A stretch of DNA of 46,678 nt from the IMG/VR virus record IMGVR_UViG_3300036857_000169, positions 1-46,678 of that record. One strand, 5' to 3'. Source of the DNA: a virus. This document shows positions 1-6,943 of the stretch, in pieces (positions within the stretch are counted from its first letter, which is position 1; each line of letters begins with the position of its first letter). Made by a program: the position numbers and the translations under genes. The notes beneath the pieces are model-generated. The model saw nothing but the letters and a program-made list of their open reading frames with translations. It had not been told where the DNA came from and ran no database searches.

Positions 1-105
1 TGCGGCGAGGTCGTCTGCGACGACTGCGACGAACTCGCTCCCTGGGGCGCGCACGATCCCTTCGAGCACACTGCCGCCGGTTCGGATCGCGACGCCGATG
101 CGTGA
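1..105 (+). CDS. C-terminal part of zinc-finger protein (wraps from window end)
   Basis: This partial frame is the last 34 codons plus stop of the protein that is complete at 46396-46656. It is a repeat of that gene caused by linearising the circle and not a second gene. It begins inside the cysteine cluster (C-G-E-V-V-C-D-D-C) and ends at TGA 103-105. Confidence 0.85.
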   Translation, partial: CGEVVCDDCDELAPWGAHDPFEHTAAGSDRDADA

Positions 106-127
106 GCGCAGTGATATCAAGCGAGCC
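1..127. repeat. terminal direct repeat (left copy)
   Basis: These 127 bases are identical to the last 127 bases of the window (46552-46678). The frame of a zinc-finger ORF continues unchanged through both copies. 127 is a common assembler k-mer size, so this is best read as the overlap of a circular contig and not as a packaged terminal repeat. The genome is then circular or circularly permuted. Confidence 0.9.
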
Positions 128-159
128 TCCCCTGGCGTCCAGGAGCAGCAGGGGGAGGC

Positions 160-363
160 GTGGATGCAGCAGGGGGAGGGGCACTGATATCATGCTGTGT
201 GTGCGATGTGACTGCGGGCTGGTTGACGGAGCACCGGCTGGTGGACGGACGGGTGATGCGCTCGGTGGTGATGCCCTGGCGCGTCCGCATCCAGCGGGAG
301 CTGTGGCTGGCGTCCGAGGTGGAGATGCCGCTGCGCATCACGCGGTGGATCGCGATTGGCTGA
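160..363 (+). CDS. hypothetical protein, 67 aa
   Basis: No family recognised. A GGGAGG ribosome-binding sequence lies about 6 nt upstream of the ATG, and the frame has the G/C-ending codons typical of this genome. The protein has an early CCVCD motif and a Trp/Arg-rich body. After its TGA at 361-363 another frame stays open to TGA 417-419, which overlaps the next start. The real gene may therefore be longer and frameshifted, or two overlapping frames may exist. Confidence 0.4.
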   Translation: MDAAGGGALISCCVCDVTAGWLTEHRLVDGRVMRSVVMPWRVRIQRELWLASEVEMPLRITRWIAIG

Positions 364-418
364 CCCCCAGCCACGCTGGTCCTCAGCCGGTGCGCGTGCG
401 CAAGCGGCTGGAGGAATG

Positions 419-742
419 ATGGCCGACATCTCCCTCGATCACGCGCTCGTCGTGATCGGCATCCTCGTGCGCCGGCTCGGGGGCAGCGTCACCCTCACCG
501 CTGACGAGTCCGACACGATGGACGGGCTCCTCCTGCGGCGCATCCACAACCAGGACGACACCGTCACCTTCTCCCTCGTCCAGCCCCTCGCGCCCGCTCC
601 CGACACCTGCTTCACGCTCCCAGATGGCGACTGCATCGGCGGTCCCTGCGTCCACTGGCCGGACTCCGCACCCGTCCTCCCACTCGCCTACGCCGCGCTC
701 ACCCGCTCCACGATCGAGGCGGCGCCCGATGCCTCCGCCTAG
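419..742 (+). CDS. hypothetical protein, 107 aa
   Basis: Function unknown. The start MADISLDHALVV is chosen at the second of two adjacent in-frame ATGs (416 and 419); a GGAGGA sequence is just upstream. Codon use is strongly G/C-ending. The N-terminal third is a mixed alpha/beta sequence rich in Leu, Ile and Val, followed by a stretch with three cysteines. The end overlaps the next start, as in the rest of this gene run leading to the terminase. Confidence 0.65.
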   Translation: MADISLDHALVVIGILVRRLGGSVTLTADESDTMDGLLLRRIHNQDDTVTFSLVQPLAPAPDTCFTLPDGDCIGGPCVHWPDSAPVLPLAYAALTRSTIEAAPDASA

Positions 743-923
743 CGCACTCAACGGCGCGATCCGGGCCGCCGTCCTCGCCATTCGAGCGAGTGGTGCCCCC
801 GCCTTCACCAGCGATCGCTCCACGGCCGAGATTCACCCACGCTGGCTCGCGACGCCCCGACGACGCTACCAGTTGTGGGCCATGCTGGAGCGCCTGGAGG
901 AGTTGGAGCGCGATGCCCGCTGA
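729..923 (+). CDS. hypothetical protein, 64 aa
   Basis: No family recognised. The ATG at 729 overlaps the stop of the preceding gene (TAG 740-742), and its own TGA lies inside the next gene, so the three are translationally linked. The C-terminus (WAMLERLEELERDAR) is a short amphipathic, charged helix. Confidence 0.6.
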   Translation: MPPPSALNGAIRAAVLAIRASGAPAFTSDRSTAEIHPRWLATPRRRYQLWAMLERLEELERDAR

Positions 924-1155
924 TCCCACGCTGCGCCCCCGGCTGCCCGAACGCGCGCTGATCGTCGGCGCGATTCTCTATCGTAAACGCATGGACGTCG
1001 GCTGGACCCGACGCTACGCCGCCCCGCGCCTCGGCCTCTCCGAATCCGAACTCCTCGCGTTCGAGAAAGGGCACCCCATTCTGGAGGGGCAGTTTCGCCG
1101 CATCATGCGAATCTACAATCGGACACTCTATAAAGTTACTCGGTGGCTCCGCTGA
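913..1155 (+). CDS. small helix-turn-helix DNA-binding protein, 80 aa
   Basis: Residues about 32-70 resemble a Cro/C1-type helix-turn-helix: an Arg-rich helix, then APRLGLSESELLAFEKG, then a further helix (RRIMRIYNR). The position two genes before the terminase small subunit would fit a regulator of late genes or a DNA-packaging accessory. It overlaps its neighbours by 11 bp upstream and one base (TGATG) downstream. The function is inferred only from the HTH-like pattern. Confidence 0.6.
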   Translation: MPADPTLRPRLPERALIVGAILYRKRMDVGWTRRYAAPRLGLSESELLAFEKGHPILEGQFRRIMRIYNRTLYKVTRWLR

Positions 1156-1301
1156 TGCGCCCGATCTTCGTCAGAGCCTCCTCCCCCTCCCTGGCCGCTC
1201 TCGGCGAGTCCCGCTGCCTGCGCTGCGAGGGCGACGGGTGCGACCACGTCCTCGCACGCGCCGCGCGCTCCCTCCTCGAAACCTGCTCGAATCAGCCATG
1301 A
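1155..1301 (+). CDS. small cysteine-pair protein, 48 aa
   Basis: A short protein with CLRCEGDGC in the middle, a possible half zinc-binding site. Both ends overlap neighbours (TGATG at 1153-1157 and ATGA at 1298-1301), which supports it as a translated gene in the operon leading into the terminase. Function unknown. Confidence 0.5.
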   Translation: MRPIFVRASSPSLAALGESRCLRCEGDGCDHVLARAARSLLETCSNQP

Positions 1302-1999
1302 GAGCGCCCATCTTCTCGGGCCAGCCCGCGACCTGGGACCTGGCGCTCGGTCCCCCGCCTGACGCCCCCTATCGCATCACCGAAGCGCTCGAACCGGTCG
1401 ACTACCGCATCCTCCACCTCCGCTTCGCCGGCCACGCCGACACGGCCATCGCCGACGACATCGGGCGCTCCCTCGATGAAGTCCGCGATCGCATCGCCCG
1501 CCCCGCCTTCCTCGCCACCCAGGCCGAGGTCGAGAAGGGCGTCCTCGCGACCATCATCAAGCAGGGCGAGTACGAGCCGACGACGATCGCGAAGGCCGCC
1601 GCCCCGGCCGCCATGCGCCGCATCATCGCCCAGTCCGAACGCGAGCGCGACCCCAGGACGCGACTCGCAGCGAACAAGACAGTTCTCCAATATGCAGGTA
1701 CAGAACCACCTAAACGGCTAGAAATAACTACACCTGATAGGGTGATCGAGCAGATGACGCCGGCCGAGTTGGAGGACCTGGCCGAACGCCGCGTCTGGCC
1801 CGCGCGCTTCCGCGAAGTCCTGCGCGCCTTCCTCCCCGCCCCCGTCCCGCGCCTGCCCGCCGCGCAGACGACGGTCGACGTCACCCCCCGCGACGACGCC
1901 GGCCCGCCCCCCGCCTCGGTCGACCTTTCCGCCTTCGCCCGCGAACTCGGCCTTGACGCCTCGCCTGCGCGTAGCTCGGCTCGGGATGGCGGTAAGTAG
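1298..1999 (+). CDS. terS: terminase small subunit (TerS-like), 233 aa
   Basis: Probably the DNA-recognition subunit of the packaging enzyme. After a disordered start, residues about 30-75 read as an HTH (DYRILHLRFAGHADTAIADD followed by a second helix). A central helical region contains RLAANKTVLQYAG, the pattern that often precedes the oligomerisation and C-terminal region in phage small terminases. It lies just before the terminase ATPase gene. The ATG at 1298 overlaps the previous stop as ATGA. The C-terminal 60 residues are Pro/Ala-rich and probably flexible. Assignment rests on motif and position. Confidence 0.7.
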   Translation: MRAPIFSGQPATWDLALGPPPDAPYRITEALEPVDYRILHLRFAGHADTAIADDIGRSLDEVRDRIARPAFLATQAEVEKGVLATIIKQGEYEPTTIAKAAAPAAMRRIIAQSERERDPRTRLAANKTVLQYAGTEPPKRLEITTPDRVIEQMTPAELEDLAERRVWPARFREVLRAFLPAPVPRLPAAQTTVDVTPRDDAGPPPASVDLSAFARELGLDASPARSSARDGGK

Positions 2000-2003
2000 C
2001 GAG

Positions 2004-2032
2004 TTGACAAGTCTGCTACGCGCCACTACAAC
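2004..2032 (+). promoter_or_regulatory. candidate promoter upstream of terminase ATPase gene
   Basis: TTGACA (2004-2009), a 17-bp spacer and TACAAC (2027-2032) match a sigma70-type layout. The spacer contains GCTAC five bases after the -35, the same arrangement as the leftward early promoters near 40.0, 40.9, 42.6 and 43.4 kb. It lies immediately after the terS stop. Confidence 0.5.
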
Positions 2033-2120
2033 CCGTGCTGCCATCACCGGCCCCACCGCTCGGCGCCGGGGCGTCACTCGGGCAATCAGTCGGAGCTAGT
2101 CCCTTCATTGGTTCGCTCTC

Positions 2121-2184
2121 GGGTGGCGTCCCGGCACCCACCCTGCCGAGGCACGCCGCGCCACCTTCGGTGCCGCGCCTCGGC
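2121..2184 (+). promoter_or_regulatory. two adjacent hairpins in the leader of the terminase ATPase gene
   Basis: GGGTGG (2121-2126) pairs with CCACCC (2138-2143), and GCCGAGGC (2145-2152) pairs with GCCTCGGC (2177-2184). The second hairpin also has extra pairings inside its arms. This 290-bp gap (2000-2289) between terS and the ATPase gene has no convincing ORF. It holds the promoter above, these hairpins and two copies of the 11-mer GCGTGYAAACG. Confidence 0.45.
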
Positions 2185-2188
2185 GACC

Positions 2189-2256
2189 GCGTGTAAACGC
2201 GAAACCCCCGTTGACCTGGCACCCGCTGACGCGCTAGGCCATCGAGCGTGCAAACG
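2189..2256. repeat. over-represented 11-mer GCGTGYAAACG (closest pair)
   Basis: Two copies (2189-2199 and 2246-2256) lie in the gap before the terminase ATPase gene. Other exact copies on either strand are at 5048-5058, 32304-32314, 36458-36468, 37642-37652, 39232-39242, 40505-40515, 42016-42026 and 42655-42665, with a one-mismatch copy at 36124-36134. Flanking bases are not conserved. Role unknown. Confidence 0.7.
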
Positions 2257-2289
2257 CGGTGCTCCCCTGCGCGAGGCTCGGGTCGCTGA

Positions 2290-3048
2290 ATGACGTCTCG
2301 CGTGCAGCCGGCGATCGCTACCCCCGACGACGGCGAGCCCTTCCACTTGGACTTGCCCGGCACCGAGGAGATGGCGCTCCGCGCACGCGCTCGGCTCCGC
2401 GCCGTCCAGAAGTCCTCCAGCGACCGCTACCGCACCGATCCCTACGCCTTCCTCGTCGAGTGCGTCTGGACGCTCGACCAGGCATCCCAGCAAGTGCGCC
2501 GCTTCCCCGACTTCGACGACGGCGCCTGCGCCTGCGGGCACGGCTGCCGCAACTTCATCCAGCACCTCTGCGTCACCTGGCTCCGCGAGAAGCGGCTCCT
2601 CGTTCCCAAGTCACGTAGAGTGTTAGTAAGCTGGACAATGGTCGGCCTCCACTGCTGGCTCGCGCGCTTCTTCCCCGGCTCCACGATCGCCTTCGTCTCC
2701 CGCAAGCAGGGACTCAACGACAGCGAGGGCGCCGCCGAGTTAGTCAGACGAATTAAATTCATAGAAGAACACCTCCCCGTCGAGATAGAGCCACTCCCCT
2801 TCCAGTACAACTTCGCGCGCCTCAAGTACCCGACGATCGGCAGCGAGATTATCGGCGTCGCGCAGGGCGCCGATCAGTTGCGTCAATACACCCTCACAGC
2901 GATCTTCGCCGACGAGATGGCTTACTGGGAGTTGGCGCATGACACCTATTCAGCGAGCATTCCAACGCTCGAAGGTGGTGGCCGCTTCACGGGCGTCTCG
3001 TCGGCCAACCCTGGCTTCTTCAAGCAAGCGGTCTTCGACTGCCTGTAA
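2290..3048 (+). CDS. terL: terminase large subunit, ATPase half (split gene), 252 aa
   Basis: The motor ATPase domain that drives DNA into the prohead. Visible motifs are a Walker A-like VPKSRRVLVSW (residues 105-115), Walker B TAIFADE (203-209, hydrophobic run plus Asp-Glu) and the coupling motif SSANPG (237-242). A Cys/His cluster (CACGHGC, 80-86, and Cys94) could bind metal. The protein stops ten residues after the coupling motif, where an ordinary TerL continues into the nuclease domain. That domain is encoded separately at 8680-9552. Together the parts total 542 residues, a normal TerL length. The start has only a weak ribosome-binding site. Confidence 0.85.
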   Translation: MTSRVQPAIATPDDGEPFHLDLPGTEEMALRARARLRAVQKSSSDRYRTDPYAFLVECVWTLDQASQQVRRFPDFDDGACACGHGCRNFIQHLCVTWLREKRLLVPKSRRVLVSWTMVGLHCWLARFFPGSTIAFVSRKQGLNDSEGAAELVRRIKFIEEHLPVEIEPLPFQYNFARLKYPTIGSEIIGVAQGADQLRQYTLTAIFADEMAYWELAHDTYSASIPTLEGGGRFTGVSSANPGFFKQAVFDCL

Positions 3049-3081
3049 GTTAGCTAACAATGCTAACTCACAATGACCGTT

Positions 3082-3113
3082 CTCATGCAGGACCTCCCGT
3101 CACGCTGCATGAG
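3082..3113 (+). promoter_or_regulatory. 9-bp perfect stem-loop after the terminase ATPase stop
   Basis: CTCATGCAG (3082-3090) and CTGCATGAG (3105-3113) form a perfect 9-bp stem with a 14-nt loop. A smaller hairpin (GTTAGC with GCTAAC) lies directly behind the ATPase stop codon. Both sit upstream of the larger branched structure at 3117-3225. Confidence 0.5.
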
Positions 3114-3116
3114 CGC

Positions 3117-3225
3117 GAGGAGGGGGGCTCCGTCGCACATGCCGGGGATGGTCCCCGGCCAGCCTGTCCCACCGATCGTCCGTGTCGCCAGCCAGGCTGC
3201 GGGGGTGCGAGGAGCCCCTCTTTTC
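3117..3225 (+). ncRNA. predicted three-way-junction RNA between split terminase and cargo
   Basis: A long closing helix joins 3117-3138 to 3205-3225. Its core pairs are GGGGCTCC with GGAGCCCC and TCGCAC with GTGCGA, separated by one bulged G (3132) and extended outward by mixed Watson-Crick and G-U pairs. It encloses a perfect 8-bp hairpin with a 3-nt loop (GCCGGGGA 3141-3148 with TCCCCGGC 3152-3159) and a second stem (CAGCCTG 3160-3166 with CAGGCTG 3193-3199). No credible ORF occupies the gap. It could be a processed or regulatory RNA, an attenuator (TCTTTTC follows the last arm) or a motor RNA. Function is unknown; the pairing itself is visible. Confidence 0.5.
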
Positions 3226-3239
3226 AATGAGGTAACCAA

Positions 3240-3875
3240 ATGGACTACTTAAACTACTTACTCTCTATGCTCCCTGGGGGCTCGGCGCTCGGCGGCGGCG
3301 GCCTCGGCCTCGGCGGCGGGCTCTCGGGCGCCATGCTCCCCGGCCTCGCCCGCTTCGGCGCCGGCCTCGGCACGGGCGTCCTCTCGGGGCTCTCCGGGCT
3401 CTCCGGCGGCGCTCCCGTGATGGGCGGTGGCGGTCTCTACGGCGGTGGAGGCGCTCCCGCCCCGTCGGGCGGCATGGGTATGGGCATGGGCGCCGCACCC
3501 TCTGCCTACCCGGGTGGCTCGACGCTGCTGATGCCCGGCGGCACGCCCGAGACGGCGCAACCTGCCACACCCGGCACCTACCCCGGCGGCAGCCAGATGC
3601 TCTACCCTGGCGGCACCCCCGCGACCTCGGTCCCGGTCGGTGGCCAGCCCGCCGCGCCCTCCCTCGGCCAAGCCGGCGCGACGACGTTCCCGACCGCCTC
3701 CGGGGGTGACAGTGGCACTGCCCGGCGCGGCGCCTCCCAGATGGACGCGATGCGGAGCGCCATGATGCAGTGGCTCGCGGCGCACGCGGGCATCGGCGAA
3801 GACGCCGTCCAGGCGACCGTCCGCGCCCTCCAGCAAGCCGCTGCCCAGCGCGCCGCCCTCTTCGCCGGCCAGTGA
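3240..3875 (+). CDS. glycine-rich protein, 211 aa
   Basis: No family recognised. Residues 1-85 are almost entirely Gly, Leu, Ala and Met (runs such as GGGGLGLGGGLSG), followed by repeated YPGGS/MPGGTP blocks (about 88-130). A short amphipathic helical end, about 165-211, is rich in Ala and Gln. The ATG follows GAGGT at good spacing. The first ten codons use rare A/T-ending codons, unlike the rest. The low-complexity make-up suggests a structural or membrane-interacting protein. It is the first gene of the cargo between the terminase halves. Confidence 0.65.
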   Translation: MDYLNYLLSMLPGGSALGGGGLGLGGGLSGAMLPGLARFGAGLGTGVLSGLSGLSGGAPVMGGGGLYGGGGAPAPSGGMGMGMGAAPSAYPGGSTLLMPGGTPETAQPATPGTYPGGSQMLYPGGTPATSVPVGGQPAAPSLGQAGATTFPTASGGDSGTARRGASQMDAMRSAMMQWLAAHAGIGEDAVQATVRALQQAAAQRAALFAGQ

Positions 3876-4151
3876 CACGACACATGGGGAGCCGGTCGAC
3901 TGGCGTCGCGGTGAGGTGATGTCGTGCCGGCATGCCACGCGGAGGTGGGGGCGCGTCGGCCAGTGACCGCGCACGTCATCCTCTCGGCCCTCTGGCAGCG
4001 CGCCGTCATCCTGACGCTCGCGCTCGCCCGCTTGGACGCCATCCACGCGCGCGGCGTGGCCCCCCTCGACCATCACGATAAAGCATGCTACCCTTCCGGC
4101 GCAAGAACGCTACCATCGCCATTTATTAGCAACCACGAAAGGAGCACACGT
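3876..4151 (+). other. gap with open but unassigned frame
   Basis: No convincing independent gene. One frame is open from GTG 3924 into the next gene with G/C-ending codons as far as about 4075, so it may be a remnant or an upstream-extended form of the next protein. The last 70 bases are AT-richer and carry the ribosome-binding site of the gene at 4152. Confidence 0.35.
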
Positions 4152-4424
4152 ATGGCGGCCACGATCACGGCAACCGGCACCTGGACGCCGCTCAACTTGG
4201 ACTTCACGCGCATGAGCAAAACTTCGGCGAACGTCCCGCACGCCGACAAGATGCAGCTCGACGCGCTCAAGTCTGCCGACCTGGCCGAACTCGTCCAGTT
4301 CGTCCAGGCGATGGCCGACGGCTACGGCATCGGCTTCAACCCGGCCAAAGCCCTCTTCTTCGCCTGCGTCCAAGCCTTCATGAATCGCGAGACGCCCGCC
4401 GTCTCCCGCTCGTTCGCAGCCTAG
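4152..4424 (+). CDS. hypothetical protein, paralogue A (MAATITATG start), 90 aa
   Basis: AAAGGAG lies at ideal distance before the ATG. The first nine residues, MAATITATG, are nearly identical to the start of the protein at 5155-5439. Both continue with TWT, a variable middle and a helical end of similar spacing (LVQFVQAMADGYG here, VQQFVALVAAAQGYS there). They look like diverged duplicates. Function unknown; small virion decoration or lysis accessory roles are possible but not shown. Confidence 0.65.
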   Translation: MAATITATGTWTPLNLDFTRMSKTSANVPHADKMQLDALKSADLAELVQFVQAMADGYGIGFNPAKALFFACVQAFMNRETPAVSRSFAA

Positions 4425-4460
4425 CCTTCCCCACGGCTAGCTCTCTAGGGAGGTAGTGTC

Positions 4461-4709
4461 ATGGAGAGGAACATCGACCAACTCCCTCTCGCCCAGCGCA
4501 TCCCGGCCCTCGTCGAGGCCGTCACCGCCGCCCGCCAGCGCAAGGAAGCCGGCGCGTCGGAGGAGGCCGACTGGATGGATCAGCTCGCGAAGGCCGAAGC
4601 CGAGGTGACCGGCAAGGCGGCCGGCTCCGAAGGCGTCGAACTCTCTGGCTTGATCCCCGACAACCCCTACGCGCCGAAGCCGTCCGACGACCAGGACGCG
4701 GCGACATGA
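4461..4709 (+). CDS. hypothetical charged helical protein, 82 aa
   Basis: AGGGAGG precedes the ATG. Residues 1-60 are predicted helix with alternating charged and Ala residues (coiled-coil-like), followed by a Pro/Asp-rich tail. The TGA at 4707-4709 overlaps an ATG (ATGATG), linking it to a downstream frame. No family recognised. Confidence 0.6.
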   Translation: MERNIDQLPLAQRIPALVEAVTAARQRKEAGASEEADWMDQLAKAEAEVTGKAAGSEGVELSGLIPDNPYAPKPSDDQDAAT

Positions 4710-4817
4710 TGGACGACGATGGCCGCCAACTGTCCCTCCGACTTCCAGACCGTTTCCTTCCCCCCACGCATCAGGGTCCTGGTCATCAGGGTCCTCTGCT
4801 AGCGCTGGAGCATCCCG

Positions 4818-5048
4818 ATGGCAGTCTCGAACGCGCCAGCCAACTTCCAGGGCGACCTGATCGACCCACTGACGGGGAACCAGGTCTACCGGGTGCCGGC
4901 GTGGTGGGAGTCTCGCGTCTCCCCGTCCCCGGCGACGCCACGCCCCTCGACCGCTCCCGCGCCAGCCTCGCCCTCGGACCCGACGCCGCCGTCGATGATC
5001 GGTGGCTGGGACCCGGTCTATGGATTCCTCATGCGCCCGGTGACCTAG
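4818..5048 (+). CDS. hypothetical protein, 76 aa, with possible displaced acidic tail
   Basis: The frame starts 8 nt after GGAG and is strongly G/C-ending. It encodes an aromatic N-terminal part (NFQGDLIDPLTGNQVYRV), a Pro/Ser/Thr linker and an aromatic end (GGWDPVYGFLM). Just behind its TAG lies one copy of the 11-mer GCGTGTAAACG (5048-5058). Directly after that, a very acidic stretch with the same codon bias runs to TAA 5149 in another frame, which is also open from 4706. The acidic stretch may be the former C-terminus, displaced by a small insertion, or a separate overlapping product. Confidence 0.5.
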   Translation: MAVSNAPANFQGDLIDPLTGNQVYRVPAWWESRVSPSPATPRPSTAPAPASPSDPTPPSMIGGWDPVYGFLMRPVT

Positions 5049-5154
5049 CGTGTAAACGACCCGAGCCCGAGGACGACGATCCGCTCGCCGATCCCGAGCC
5101 CGACCCGCCCGAGGACGACATCGACGACGACTACGAAAAGAAGGAGTAACGACG

Positions 5155-5439
5155 ATGGCCGCAGTCATCACCGCGACAGGCACCTGGACGACCCCCGACG
5201 TGAAAGCGCAGGACGTCGGCGGCTCTGGCGTCACCTTCCGCAACGCGGGGGGCGACGACTTCGACAGCCGCGCCTCGATCCAGCGCGGCAAGAACCTCTT
5301 CGACGAAGTCCAGCAGTTCGTTGCCCTGGTCGCCGCCGCGCAGGGCTACTCTGGCACCGCCGCGATCGATCAAATCCTCGCCTGCCTGCACGACATGCGC
5401 CGCCAGCCGAACATGGGCGAGCGCGTCTTCTCTCAGTAA
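5155..5439 (+). CDS. hypothetical protein, paralogue B (MAAVITATG start), 94 aa
   Basis: Paralogue of the product of 4152-4424, sharing MAA-x-ITATGTWT at the start and a helical C-terminal half of matching length. AAGGAG precedes the ATG. The middle (DVGGSGVTFRNAGGDDF) has no counterpart in paralogue A. Unknown role. Confidence 0.65.
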   Translation: MAAVITATGTWTTPDVKAQDVGGSGVTFRNAGGDDFDSRASIQRGKNLFDEVQQFVALVAAAQGYSGTAAIDQILACLHDMRRQPNMGERVFSQ

Positions 5440-5479
5440 ACCTGCTAGCTAGTTAATTATCACTCAGAAGGAGGGTCCC

Positions 5480-5635
5480 ATGGCGATCGTCTCGGTCATC
5501 CTCCTGCTCCTCGCCTTCCTCTGCTTCGTCCTCGCCGCCGCGCAGGCGCCGATCCCGCGCCTGAATCTCGTCGCGGCCGGGCTCGCACTCTGGGTCCTGA
5601 CCGCTCTCCTGCCGCACCTCCACGCCGCGCCCTGA
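5480..5635 (+). CDS. small two-helix membrane protein, holin candidate, 51 aa
   Basis: GAAGGAGGG lies 5-8 nt before the ATG. Two hydrophobic segments (about residues 2-21 and 29-45) are joined by a short Pro/Arg loop (APIPRLN), a hairpin topology seen in small holins and other phage inner-membrane proteins. It is followed at once by the beta-barrel gene, with the endolysin 2 kb downstream. A holin role is inference from size, topology and neighbourhood only. Confidence 0.6.
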   Translation: MAIVSVILLLLAFLCFVLAAAQAPIPRLNLVAAGLALWVLTALLPHLHAAP

Positions 5636-5636
5636 C

Positions 5637-6875
5637 GTGCGCGCCCTATGCCTATTCATCTGCATATCAATAGGTATAGTTGGTAGCGCTGCGATGGTCT
5701 CCGCCCGCACGATCGTCGGCACGCTGGGCGACGCGCAGGAGCGCGTTGGGCTCCGCCCCGCGCGCGCCTTCACCACCTTCGCTGGTCACGTCGCCACCCT
5801 GCTGACCGCGCCGTCGCTCCGCTCGACGACCAGCGCCGCCCTCGCTGGCACCGCTGCCATCGACTCCAGCGAGTCGACCCTCGGCCCGATCTTCTTGGAC
5901 CACGCCGAGACCCTCGGCCGGGGCGTCACCAACCTGAACGTCATCTCGCAACGGAGCTTCGCCCAAGGCTCGCTCCTGGGTGCCCCGTTCAGCGGCCTCG
6001 GCCTCACCGCGCCCCCCGTCGTCACCCGGCGCACCCCGACGGCCCATCCCGCCAGTCCCGCCCTGCTGGGTGTCCGCCTGCATTACACCCTCGACCTCCA
6101 CGTCTGGGCAGTCGCCCTCGCCGTCAGCTACGGCATCACGGACGCCCTGGACGTCTCGCTCGTCCTGCCCGTCGTCGCCGACCGCCTCGATCTCGCGACG
6201 ACCGCGCGCGTCGTCGCCGCCACCGGCCCGACCGGCGGTGCGTTTACCCGCGTTGCCGATGCGCCCACCCTCGGCGGCACCCTTGAGCCCGTCCAGTCGA
6301 CCGGCATCGGCGATCTCGTCCTGCGCGGCAAGGTGCGCCTCTCCGTCCCCGCGCCCTGGCACGCCGCCGCCACGCTCGAACTCCAGTTTCCGACTGGCGA
6401 TCTGATGCAGCTTCATGGCACGGGCGACACCTGGATCACCCCTGGCCTCGACGTCGCCTATCCCTTCGCCGTCGGGAGCCGCCGCGCCGAACTCGACGCC
6501 AGCGCCGGGCTCAACTTCGACATCCCGCACTCCCTTCGTAGCCAAGCCCTCTACGGCCTCTCCGCGTCGATGGTGCTCTGGCCGAAGCGGCTCGGCGCGA
6601 TCGTCGAATTTCTCGGCCAGTCCCAGTTCGACTCGGCCTTCCGTCCGAACTCGACCGACGTCCTCGTCCTCACCCCAGGCGGCATCCAGCCCGATCCGCT
6701 CCTCGGCGTCGGCTGGACCGCGCGCCTCGATCAGTGGGATTTTTCCTTTGGGCTCCGCGCCGTCCTTCTCCCCGGCATCCTGGTGTTCGCCAACGGCGCC
6801 GTCGCGCTCAACCCCGCTGCCGGTGTCCGCCCCGCTGGCGTCGTCCCGACGATCGGGATCGGGGCGTCCTTCTGA
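5637..6875 (+). CDS. exported outer-membrane beta-barrel protein, 412 aa
   Basis: A GTG start gives a classical signal peptide: Arg, a hydrophobic core (LCLFICISIGIVG) and a cleavage site near AAMVSA. The mature part has alternating hydrophobic strands and short turns, including VALAVSYGITDALDVSLVLP, RGKVRLSV, AATLELQFPTGD and LGVGWTARLDQWDFSFGLRA. It ends in Phe (GIGASF), the usual outer-membrane-barrel end signal. The pattern resembles bacterial transporters of the phenol MetA-pathway type. In a phage it could change the infected cell's surface, for example by blocking superinfection. The signal-peptide codons are A/T-rich, unlike the rest. The GTG has no clear ribosome-binding site, so the exact start is less certain. 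Confidence 0.75.
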   Translation: MRALCLFICISIGIVGSAAMVSARTIVGTLGDAQERVGLRPARAFTTFAGHVATLLTAPSLRSTTSAALAGTAAIDSSESTLGPIFLDHAETLGRGVTNLNVISQRSFAQGSLLGAPFSGLGLTAPPVVTRRTPTAHPASPALLGVRLHYTLDLHVWAVALAVSYGITDALDVSLVLPVVADRLDLATTARVVAATGPTGGAFTRVADAPTLGGTLEPVQSTGIGDLVLRGKVRLSVPAPWHAAATLELQFPTGDLMQLHGTGDTWITPGLDVAYPFAVGSRRAELDASAGLNFDIPHSLRSQALYGLSASMVLWPKRLGAIVEFLGQSQFDSAFRPNSTDVLVLTPGGIQPDPLLGVGWTARLDQWDFSFGLRAVLLPGILVFANGAVALNPAAGVRPAGVVPTIGIGASF

Positions 6876-6937
6876 TGACGCTGCTCGCGCTGGCACTCGC
6901 GAACCCCCCTGCGAGCGCTGCCACTTCGGCAGAGTGA
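6875..6937 (+). CDS. 20-aa peptide with duplicated signal-like sequence
   Basis: The ATG overlaps the stop of the barrel gene (TGATG). The peptide MTLLALALANPPASAATSAE looks like an isolated signal sequence. Nineteen bases of it (6884-6902) recur exactly at 6956-6974 in the signal peptide of the next gene, so it is probably a duplication remnant, or a leader peptide coupling the two genes. Confidence 0.35.
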   Translation: MTLLALALANPPASAATSAE

Positions 6938-6943
6938 GCGGTG

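Noticed and set aside
102-419. 105-aa frame over 102-419
   Set aside because: Codon use favours the 160-363 frame over most of its length. Only its last part looks coding, so it was kept as a remark on a possible frameshift and not as a gene.
3141-3159. Simple rho-independent terminator after the terminase ATPase gene
   Set aside because: The 19-base hairpin has no T-run behind it and is only one arm of a larger branched structure, so it was reported as a structured RNA.
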